Assembly: GCA_020848815.1 (NCBI GenBank)
Contig: JADLHL010000111.1
Span: forward strand, 1-32,048
DNA length: 32,048 nt
Origin: Chitinophagaceae bacterium
Lineage (GTDB): Bacteria; Bacteroidota; Bacteroidia; Chitinophagales; Chitinophagaceae
Direction of reading: 5' to 3'
The translations under genes were made by a program, and so were the position numbers. Of this stretch, positions 15,071 through 21,712 are shown one piece after another. Position 1 is the first letter of the stretch; the number at the start of each line of letters is the position of its first letter. The notes under the pieces were generated by a model that saw nothing but the letters and a program-made list of their open reading frames with translations, made no database searches and was not told the origin of the DNA.

Positions 15071-15901
15071 TTACACCAGGTTTAAGTGCTGCGATTGCAC
15101 GGCTGTGCCGTAAAAAACAGATGCCTGCTCATCAAAGCTGCGGGTATCGTCGGTAGTGTAAAAGTGCCGCAGGGCATGCTTTGAAATACGCTGCTCCATC
15201 TGCGGATGCCGTTGTAAATAAGCCACCAGACTATTGGCCACAATATCGCCTTGTGCTACTATGCGGGTACCTGTTGGTGCATATTGTTGTATTTTTTTGT
15301 GCAGCAAAGGATAATGCGTACAAGCCAGCAGCAGTGTGTCTATTTCAGCATCTTGTGCCAACAGTTGCTGCAAATATTCTTGCACAAAAAAATCGGCACC
15401 ATCACCGTTGTGTTCATTGTTTTCTACCAGTGGCACCCACATGGGGCATGCCTGCTGATACACTTGCAACTGTGGCCAAAACTTTTCGATTTCTATGGGG
15501 TACGAGTTGGACGTAACGGTACCCTTGGTACCGAGTATGCCCACTTTGCCTGTTTGCGAAAACTGACCGATGATTTCGGTGGTTGGTCTTATTACCCCGA
15601 GCACACGGTTGCCGGAGTCGGGCATTTTGGGTAAATCATGCTGCTGAATGGTACGCAGTGCTTTGGCACTGGCTGTGTTGCAGGCCAATATCACCAATGG
15701 ACATCCTTGTGCAAAAAACCACTGTACGCACTGCAGCGTGTACTCATACACCGTATCGAAACTCCGCGGCCCGTAAGGGCTCCGGGCATTATCACCAAGG
15801 TACAGATAATCGTATTGCGGCAGTTGCTGCACAATACTTTTAAACACCGTAAGCCCGCCGAAGCCAGAATCGAAAACACCAATGGGAGAAATTGCCTGCA
15901 T
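15071..15901 (-). CDS. murI: Glutamate racemase
   Basis: A 276-residue racemase that makes D-glutamate for peptidoglycan. Catalytic elements are all present: IGVFDSGFGGLTV (D11, S12), GDNARSPYG (35-44), the first catalytic cysteine C74 in ACNTASA, and the second, C194, in LLACTHYPLL with H196. Length is normal. The start ATG 15901 gives MQAISPIGVFDSG. It follows the ABA4-like gene by 9 bases on the same strand, so the two probably form an operon, and it converges on the SRPBCC gene. Confidence 0.97.
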   Translation of the reverse strand: MQAISPIGVFDSGFGGLTVFKSIVQQLPQYDYLYLGDNARSPYGPRSFDTVYEYTLQCVQWFFAQGCPLVILACNTASAKALRTIQQHDLPKMPDSGNRVLGVIRPTTEIIGQFSQTGKVGILGTKGTVTSNSYPIEIEKFWPQLQVYQQACPMWVPLVENNEHNGDGADFFVQEYLQQLLAQDAEIDTLLLACTHYPLLHKKIQQYAPTGTRIVAQGDIVANSLVAYLQRHPQMEQRISKHALRHFYTTDDTRSFDEQASVFYGTAVQSQHLNLV

Positions 15902-15910
15902 ACCTGCTAT

Positions 15911-16351
15911 TTACTGCGCCGTATGCGCCGACCAATAATGACCGGTACGCCACCAACGCACCACAAAGTAAAGCAATACACCCACCGGACCGAGCATGAA
16001 TGTAAACACCAAACACAGCGACAATTGCCATCTTGAAATGGCATGCTGCTGCGCATTGCCCACCATCCACAAGCCAGCCAGCAAATCGAAGGCGAGGTAA
16101 TGAATCCAACCGGTAAGTACAGCACCCGCCGAGCCTTGCAACGACTGCAAGCCCGCCAGCGTTTGAAAAGATTGCATATCGGTTGGGCTGAGGTTTTGAT
16201 ACAAGCAAACAACATACGTAATACACAATGCTGCTACTACACTGCCTGCCAGCACAGTAGTCGTTTCGGGCCGGCGATACATGAGCAGCAGGTACAGCCA
16301 TGCCACAAGGGCCAGCAGGTTAACGACTTGATAAACCAATTCGTAATTCAT
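15911..16351 (-). CDS. ABA4-like (DUF4281) membrane protein
   Basis: A 146-residue integral membrane protein with about four transmembrane segments (roughly residues 4-22, 32-50, 78-98 and 108-132). The family hallmark GWIHYLAFDLLAGLW is at about 80-94, and LGPVGVLLYFVVRWW follows near the end. The plant relative ABA4 is needed for neoxanthin formation in carotenoid metabolism. Bacterial members are uncharacterised, so a carotenoid role here is only a hint. Start ATG 16351 (MNYELVYQVV) fits the first helix; a longer reading to 16375 adds eight polar residues. Upstream and divergent is the beta-helix lipoprotein gene, with a shared 66-base gap. Confidence 0.82.
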   Translation of the reverse strand: MNYELVYQVVNLLALVAWLYLLLMYRRPETTTVLAGSVVAALCITYVVCLYQNLSPTDMQSFQTLAGLQSLQGSAGAVLTGWIHYLAFDLLAGLWMVGNAQQHAISRWQLSLCLVFTFMLGPVGVLLYFVVRWWRTGHYWSAHTAQ

Positions 16352-16362
16352 GGAAGGATTGT

Positions 16363-16370
16363 TTACTTTG
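16363..16370 (+). promoter_or_regulatory. Possible -7 box TTACTTTG for the beta-helix lipoprotein gene
   Basis: TTACTTTG matches TAnnTTTG at seven of eight positions and lies 47 bases upstream of ATG 16418. It sits inside a small inverted repeat TTGTT/AACAA (16359-16375) in the middle of the divergent gap, which could equally be an operator. Confidence 0.3.
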
Positions 16371-16417
16371 AACAAACAGCCAACAATAGTTCAGGTAAAG
16401 ATAGGCGGCTGTCATTC

Positions 16418-17656
16418 ATGCAAAATATTCAGCACATGGTTCTCCTTCGTATTCGCCAGGTTTTCTTTTTATTGGGTGTGATGGCCACGCTGGGTTGTGC
16501 AGCGCAGCGCAATAAAAAAAGTACTGCAGCAACTACACAAAGTGAAATCCGTTGGGGCAACTACCGCGGTTCATTTACGCAGTTTATACAACAGGCCATC
16601 CGGCAAAATGCGGTGGCTATTGTAGATAAAGATGTAACACCGCCCGAACCTGTAATCATTGAAGGCAACCTTACCTTGAAAGGCACTGGCGTTACTATTT
16701 ACAATAAGCACAAGCAGCTGTTTGTGGTAGGTAGTGGTGTACATCATTTCAGTCATTTTACAGTGCAACAATCGCATGCAGAGGCAAGTGCCTTTTTATC
16801 GAACATTCAACCCAAACTGGTGTGGACGAATACACTGGATGATGTGCACATCAACGGTGGGCAGTACGGCTACAACAGCAGCCGCGGTGGCTTGTACGAC
16901 GAAAAACAAGACAGCATTGTAGCATGGAGCGGCACCAATATTCTGAACAGCACGTTCAACATAAGAGGTATTGCTATTCAGGTATACTCACAAGATGGGC
17001 CATGCAAATATTTGCATATGCGCAATGTGCAAATGAGTACCTCAGAGTCGCACAATATTTATGCGCATCCCAATGTGAGCCTGCGGTTTGATAGTGTAGT
17101 GAGTGTAAAAGCGGGCAAGCTGGCCATGCACCATTTTAGTGGCGGCAATGAGCAGTTTTACTACACCGCCCGTTACTTAGAAATGAACAGGGTGTCTGCT
17201 CCAAGTGGGGGTGCATGGGAAATGATCAATCCAAAATCTGGCTATATCATTATCCGCAATAGCAACATGGGGCCGTATACTGCAGTGGGTGCAAACACTC
17301 CTTGGGTGTATGCTACCAACAGCACTTTTTACAATGCAGGTAATGGTGTAATGCTTACCGGAAAACTTGTTAATTGCTCGGGCAGTGTGTGGAGTGGCGG
17401 CAAGCAACCTTTGGTGATTGAAGGTGGTAACTATACAGAAATTAGTTTTAGGCCTGGCGGAACAATTAAAGCCAGTAAGGCTAACATAACATATTTGCTT
17501 CTGAGCGACAGAGGCAATGCTTTTGAAGGCGAATTTGACAACTGTAGTATTGGCGAAATTCAGGACAGCAATACCGACAAGGGAAAAATTGTACTGCGCA
17601 AAACAACGGTCAAAAACAACCGGTCATCCCGCCCAAAATTGTTTGTAGTGCAATAG
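16418..17656 (+). CDS. Putative right-handed beta-helix lipoprotein
   Basis: A 412-residue exported lipoprotein; start ATG 16418 (ATG 16436 also possible). The signal peptide ends in lipobox ATLGC near residue 27. The mature chain is built of short repeated strands rich in Asn, Gly, Ser and Val (for example GNLTLKGTGVTIYN, LDDVHINGGQYGYNSS, TNILNSTFNIRGIAI, YIIIRNSNMGPY, LVNCSGSVWSGG), the look of a parallel beta-helix of the pectate-lyase/periplasmic-copper type. I see no confident catalytic residues. The C-terminal basic tail KNNRSSRPK is unusual. Function is unknown; polysaccharide binding or cleavage is a family-level guess. Its stop is 3 bases from that of the convergent OmpR-type regulator gene. 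Confidence 0.72.
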   Translation: MQNIQHMVLLRIRQVFFLLGVMATLGCAAQRNKKSTAATTQSEIRWGNYRGSFTQFIQQAIRQNAVAIVDKDVTPPEPVIIEGNLTLKGTGVTIYNKHKQLFVVGSGVHHFSHFTVQQSHAEASAFLSNIQPKLVWTNTLDDVHINGGQYGYNSSRGGLYDEKQDSIVAWSGTNILNSTFNIRGIAIQVYSQDGPCKYLHMRNVQMSTSESHNIYAHPNVSLRFDSVVSVKAGKLAMHHFSGGNEQFYYTARYLEMNRVSAPSGGAWEMINPKSGYIIIRNSNMGPYTAVGANTPWVYATNSTFYNAGNGVMLTGKLVNCSGSVWSGGKQPLVIEGGNYTEISFRPGGTIKASKANITYLLLSDRGNAFEGEFDNCSIGEIQDSNTDKGKIVLRKTTVKNNRSSRPKLFVVQ

Positions 17657-17659
17657 CAC

Positions 17660-18346
17660 TTACGTTACAAACCGGTAGCCCACCCCTTTGATAGTGAGTA
17701 TTTCCAATGCAGGATCGTCTTTGAGATAGCTACGGATTTTGGTGATGTACACATCCAGATTACGGCTGTTGAAAATGCTGTCGTTTCCCCAAATGGCATT
17801 GAGCAAATCCCGTCGTTCGATGATGTGGTTGCGGTGCTCAAACAAGTACAACAGCAACTCACTTTCGCGGTACGATAGTTTACGTTCTTCCTGCTGAAAG
17901 TGTAATACCTGCCTGGGTTTGTTGAATTGATATTGACCAATGGCAATGGTATCTGCATCTGCTTTTTCCGTTTGCTGCTGTCCGGTTAGTTGCAGCAGGT
18001 TGTTGATGCGGGCTATCAGCTCTTCCATACTGAAAGGCTTGCGCAAATAATCGTTGCCCCCTTCGCCAAAACCTTTTACCACATCTTCGGTTTGTGTTTT
18101 AGCCGTTAAAAACAAAATGGGAACGGTGGCATTTTGCTGGCGTATTTCCCGTGCCAGCGTAAATCCGTCTTTGTTGGGTAGCATTACATCCAGCACACAA
18201 ATAGCGGGTTGCGCTTTTTGAAAAGCCTGCATTACTTTGGCACCATCGTCTTCCATCACCACGGCAAAGCCGCGGCTCTCCAGTGTTTCTTTTACAATCT
18301 TGCCTAGAAACACTTCATCTTCTACGTATAAAATGGTTGGCATCAT
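17660..18346 (-). CDS. OmpR-family response regulator
   Basis: A 228-residue transcription factor. The receiver opens MMPTILYVEDE (acidic pair E9/D10), with phosphoacceptor Asp53 (VLDVMLPNKDG), Thr81 (LFLTAKT) and Lys103 (YLRKPFS). A winged-helix DNA-binding domain (about residues 130-228) contains LSYRESELLLYLFEHRN, the recognition helix region SRNLDVYITKIRSYLK and the C-terminal hairpin GVGYRF. It is encoded 9 bases after its partner kinase (18356-19807), so the two are one operon. The divergent GLPGLI gene is a plausible target. Two consecutive ATG codons give start 18346 or 18343. Confidence 0.95.
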   Translation of the reverse strand: MMPTILYVEDEVFLGKIVKETLESRGFAVVMEDDGAKVMQAFQKAQPAICVLDVMLPNKDGFTLAREIRQQNATVPILFLTAKTQTEDVVKGFGEGGNDYLRKPFSMEELIARINNLLQLTGQQQTEKADADTIAIGQYQFNKPRQVLHFQQEERKLSYRESELLLYLFEHRNHIIERRDLLNAIWGNDSIFNSRNLDVYITKIRSYLKDDPALEILTIKGVGYRFVT

Positions 18347-18355
18347 GGTATGAAT

Positions 18356-19807
18356 TTACGCCGACTGCAGTTCAATCACAAAACAAGCTCCGTGTGGTTG
18401 CACCGGCTCTACCCGTATGCTGCCACCATGTTTTTTTATTACTTCGGCCACATAGCTCAGGCCAAGGCCATAGCCTTTAATGTTGTGCGTATCGCCATGC
18501 GGCACTCTGAAAAATTTATCGAACACTTTATCGCTGTACTCTGCAGGAATGCCTTGGCCTTTATCGCTTACACGTAGCTGCACACGGCCATCGGTTTGCG
18601 TTATGTGAATGTCGATAGAAGGACGATCGCCGCTGTATTTAAGCGCATTGTCCAGCAGGTTGTACAGCACACTTTGTAAGTGCAGAGCATCGGCTTTTAC
18701 CCTTACTGCTGGTGCGGCATGCAACTCACATTGTGCATGTGCTTTTTCCAACTGCAGGCGCATACTGCTCACTACTTGTTGGGCCAGGCTGGTCAGGTCT
18801 ACTGCTGTTTGTTGCAGTTCCATTTTGTCTTGCTCAAACATCGATACCCGCAGCACTTTATCTACCAGCAGGTTGAGGCGTTGCAATTCGCCGGCCGATA
18901 TATCGAGGTATTCTTGTGTACGTTTCGGATCGTTGAGTGCATGAAAATTTTTCAATGCTTCTATGGCTACTCCTACGGTAGCAATCGGCGTTTTCAACTC
19001 ATGCGTCATGTTGCTGATGAAATCATTTTTCAGCAGGGCCAGCCTTTGTTGTGATTTCAAGCTTTTGTACAAAAACAGAAATGCAGTAATGGTAATGCCG
19101 AGCATGGCCAGTGAAAAAAAGATAGGCCACATCATTTTGGGAATGACCATCCACACAGCGCCATCGAAACTGGCTGCCACAATACTCATGCCCGGTATAG
19201 ACGGGCCACGACGCATGCCTGGCGATGGATCATTTTCCCGCTGTTGTTGTTCTTTGGCGGAAAGTATCCGAATGCTAAACGGAAAGGCTAGCTCATTTTC
19301 ATCCAATGCTTTGGTATACGTTTTTTGCAAAGCTGGCAAGTCTTTGGCAGTACCAAAAAATGGCGCATACACAATCAGGGTCGACAGATCGTCGCGGTTT
19401 TCATTTCTACGCTCAGCATCCAAAGCTACCATGCGTACACTACCTGTACGACGGGCAGAATCGGCCGGTGGCGGTAAGTTGATGCTAACCTGAATTTGTC
19501 CGTCGTTCTTTTTACCCAATACAGTATCGGTAATGAAAATGGCTCGTCTTTCTTTGTTGCCAGAATCAGCAAACACAAATCTGCGTCGCGTTGAATCGTT
19601 CGACAAAAACTGCAGTTGTCTCCGCACCGAAGTTTCCCGCAGCACAATACCCAGCTCCCTGCGCAGACTCTGGTATTCGTCGCGGTAGGTTTTGCGTAGC
19701 CAATACCCCTGAAACAATACCAGCAGTACAATGCTGAGTACCATCAGCCAGCCGGCAGTGCGTATTTTTCTTTGTTGCGTCAATTGATAAAAGGTTAAGT
19801 CATTCAA
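18356..19807 (-). CDS. Membrane sensor histidine kinase (HisKA/HATPase)
   Basis: About 483 residues. Transmembrane helix 1 is at 19-37 and helix 2 at about 227-247, bounding a ~190-residue periplasmic sensor with no recognised fold. HisKA has the phospho-His at 269 (FISNMTHELKTPIATV). The ATPase has NLLDNALKYS, DKGQGIP, VFDKFFRVPHGD and GYGLGLSYV. The 5' end is uncertain. The longest frame begins with TTG at 19807, right after an in-frame TAA. This TTG lies inside a perfect TACATTTG promoter-like box (19805-19812). If that box is used, translation would start lower, at the TTG of codon 9 (19783), still before helix 1. The first in-frame ATG (codon 22) would cut into helix 1. It is in an operon with the regulator downstream. 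Confidence 0.92.
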   Translation of the reverse strand: MNDLTFYQLTQQRKIRTAGWLMVLSIVLLVLFQGYWLRKTYRDEYQSLRRELGIVLRETSVRRQLQFLSNDSTRRRFVFADSGNKERRAIFITDTVLGKKNDGQIQVSINLPPPADSARRTGSVRMVALDAERRNENRDDLSTLIVYAPFFGTAKDLPALQKTYTKALDENELAFPFSIRILSAKEQQQRENDPSPGMRRGPSIPGMSIVAASFDGAVWMVIPKMMWPIFFSLAMLGITITAFLFLYKSLKSQQRLALLKNDFISNMTHELKTPIATVGVAIEALKNFHALNDPKRTQEYLDISAGELQRLNLLVDKVLRVSMFEQDKMELQQTAVDLTSLAQQVVSSMRLQLEKAHAQCELHAAPAVRVKADALHLQSVLYNLLDNALKYSGDRPSIDIHITQTDGRVQLRVSDKGQGIPAEYSDKVFDKFFRVPHGDTHNIKGYGLGLSYVAEVIKKHGGSIRVEPVQPHGACFVIELQSA

Positions 19808-19812
19808 ATGTA
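19805..19812 (-). promoter_or_regulatory. Possible -7 box TACATTTG for the kinase-regulator operon
   Basis: A perfect TAnnTTTG match on the minus strand, overlapping the most upstream start codon of the kinase. No clear -33 TTTG at the usual spacing. It bears on which start is real. Confidence 0.35.
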
Positions 19813-19900
19813 TTTCGCCCGGTTATCCTGCTGCACATTCCTTTAACCTAAATTAACTACGCACTCATCACTCTTAACCCGTTTGTGCGGAGCAGCCCTG

Positions 19901-19908
19901 TAGCTTTG
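19901..19908 (+). promoter_or_regulatory. -7 box TAGCTTTG for the GLPGLI gene
   Basis: TAGCTTTG is a perfect TAnnTTTG match 15 bases upstream of ATG 19924. TTTG at 19882-19885 could be the -33 element, but the 15-base spacer is short for this class. It lies in the 116-base gap divergent from the kinase gene. Confidence 0.5.
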
Positions 19909-19923
19909 GTAAAAATTGATTCT

Positions 19924-20787
19924 ATGAAATGTAATTGGATAGGCATTGCCTTACTGGCTGTGTCGGTATCGGCCACAGCACAGGTAAAAGAAGGCACAGT
20001 GATTTATGAAAGAAAAATAAACATGCACAAACGCCTGCCACCAGAAGCCGAGCAAATGCGGGCCATGATACCCGAATTTCAGACCAGCAAAATGGAGCTG
20101 AGTTTTAACCCCACTCAATCGCTGTATAAAAATGTGGTAGAGCCAACCAACGAACTACCTACCGGCGATGGTGCAGGCGGTGGCATGCGTGGTGGTATGA
20201 TGTTTCGCTTTGGCGGCGGCAACCCCAACGATGAAACTTTTCGCGACTACGATAAAGAACTGATTGTAGAAAGCCGTGAGCTGGGGCCAAAAAAGTATTT
20301 GATTGACGATACGCTGCGCCCCATGAAGTGGAAGCTGGAGCAAGATACCATGACCATTAACGGGTACCTGTGCTACAAAGCCACTACAGTAACCAGTGCC
20401 TTTGGCATGGGCGGTATGCGGCCCGCAGGTGCCGGGCAACAGCGCCCCGGTGGCGATAGTGCACAAGCCGGCAATCAGCAGCGCCGTTTCAACATACCTG
20501 CTGAGCAAAAAGTAGAAGCCTGGTTTACACAGGATATTGAAACCAGCGCCGGCCCCGATAACTACTTTGGCCTGCCCGGTTTAATATTGAAAGTAGTGGT
20601 AGATGAAGGTACCATTACCTACACGGCATTGAGTGTAAACACACAAGCCAAAGCAAATGTGAAAACACCCACTTCAGGTAAAAAAATAACCCGTCAGGAA
20701 TACATGAAAATGATGCAACAGCAGTTTCAGGGCATGCGTCCTCCAGGCGGTGGTGGCGGCGGTCAGCGCATCATCATCAACCAATAA
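19924..20787 (+). CDS. GLPGLI-family exported protein
   Basis: A 287-residue exported protein. Start ATG 19924 gives signal peptide MKCNWIGIALLAVSVSATAQ; a longer reading from 19885 buries it. The family opening VKEGTVIYERKINMH is followed by the naming motif YFGLPGLILKVVV near residue 216, preceded by VEAWFTQDI. The fold resembles outer-membrane lipoprotein carrier-like barrels in family models; no function is established. Two Gly/Met/Pro-rich low-complexity inserts (DGAGGGMRGGMMFRFGGG near 80; GGMRPAGAGQQRPGG near 165) and a GGGGGG C-terminal tail are conspicuous and suggest unstructured, possibly metal-touching loops. It is divergent from the OmpR/HisKA pair, an arrangement seen for this family, so regulation by that pair is likely but unproven. 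A strong terminator follows 26 bases downstream. Confidence 0.88.
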   Translation: MKCNWIGIALLAVSVSATAQVKEGTVIYERKINMHKRLPPEAEQMRAMIPEFQTSKMELSFNPTQSLYKNVVEPTNELPTGDGAGGGMRGGMMFRFGGGNPNDETFRDYDKELIVESRELGPKKYLIDDTLRPMKWKLEQDTMTINGYLCYKATTVTSAFGMGGMRPAGAGQQRPGGDSAQAGNQQRRFNIPAEQKVEAWFTQDIETSAGPDNYFGLPGLILKVVVDEGTITYTALSVNTQAKANVKTPTSGKKITRQEYMKMMQQQFQGMRPPGGGGGGQRIIINQ

Positions 20788-20813
20788 GTTGCTACATATT
20801 CACTGTATACAAA

Positions 20814-20846
20814 AACGGTCGCTCATGCAGAGCGACCGTTTTTTTT
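20814..20846. terminator. Strong intrinsic terminator, usable from both sides
   Basis: An 11-base perfect stem AACGGTCGCTC (20814-20824) and its complement (20830-20840) enclose the 5-base loop ATGCA. On the plus strand eight T residues follow (20839-20846). On the minus strand AAAAA (20811-20815) also gives a T tract. It ends the GLPGLI gene and the convergent YccA-family gene, whose stop is at 20865. Confidence 0.9.
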
Positions 20847-20864
20847 CAATACCTTTTTTGCTTA

Positions 20865-21623
20865 TTAATCTCTGCTGCTGAAGCGGCTGAGCAAACGCAG
20901 GATTTCGAGGTACAACCATACCAGCGTTACTATCAAACCAAATGCACCGTACCACTCCATGTACTTGGGTGCACCGTGTGCAGCACCTTGCTCAATCATG
21001 TCAAAATCGAGGATGAGGTTCAGCGCAGCAATGGCCACCACAAACAGGCTAATGCCAATGCCCAGCATAGAGCTATCATGCATGAAGGCTACTTCTACTC
21101 CAAACATGCGAACTACCATTACAATAAGGTAGAAAATAGCGATACCGGCAGTAGCTGTAAAAATGATAGACCTGAAACGCTCTGTGGCTTTGATGATGCG
21201 GAAATTGTACAGTAAAAACATAGCCAGTGCAGTGCCCATGGTAAGGCCTACAGCGTTGGTAATAATGTTGGGCATGTTTTCTGAAAAAGCAAAATTGTAC
21301 ATGGCAGATATGGCGCCAATGAACAAGCCTTCCAGTATTGCGTATGCCGGTGCCAGGTATGGCGACCATTCTTTTTTAAACGTCATTACCAATGCCAATA
21401 CCAAACCACCAATAGCACCCACCCACAAGTAAGTGTTTACGTTTTGCTGTTTGTAAAAGGCATTCCAGGTAAACAATGCGGCACCCAATAACAACAGCAG
21501 CATAAAGCCAAGCTTGTTCATAGTGCCACGGGCCGTCATGGCGCCACCACCGGAGCCGGCAATAGACAAGCCCTGAAAAGATTTTTCGCCCAAAGTGGGA
21601 TTACCCGATTTGAATAGAGACAT
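20865..21623 (-). CDS. Bax inhibitor-1/YccA-family membrane protein
   Basis: A 252-residue inner-membrane protein with seven predicted helices, spread from about residue 37 to 247. The N-terminal FKSGNPTLGEKSF is typical of the Bacteroidota/actinobacterial YccA-like subgroup. Family signatures are APAYAILEGLFIGAIS (about 93-108), the LDFDMIEQGAAHGAPKYMEWYGAFGL block (about 206-231) with the conserved acidic residues, and a closing LYLEILRLLSR. Related BI-1 proteins are pH-sensitive calcium leak channels; the bacterial subgroup's role is not settled. The start is taken as ATG 21623 rather than 21629 by family opening. It lies downstream of nothing co-directional nearby except DUF5686, whose stop is 90 bases downstream on the other side; its own promoter was not recognised. 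Confidence 0.9.
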   Translation of the reverse strand: MSLFKSGNPTLGEKSFQGLSIAGSGGGAMTARGTMNKLGFMLLLLLGAALFTWNAFYKQQNVNTYLWVGAIGGLVLALVMTFKKEWSPYLAPAYAILEGLFIGAISAMYNFAFSENMPNIITNAVGLTMGTALAMFLLYNFRIIKATERFRSIIFTATAGIAIFYLIVMVVRMFGVEVAFMHDSSMLGIGISLFVVAIAALNLILDFDMIEQGAAHGAPKYMEWYGAFGLIVTLVWLYLEILRLLSRFSSRD

Positions 21624-21712
21624 AATCACTTCAATTTTAAGACTGCTAAACTAATGGTTTTGTTGTTAAGCCGGCTGTAATGTACCCGAATGCCGGCGAT
21701 AGCCCGGCATGC

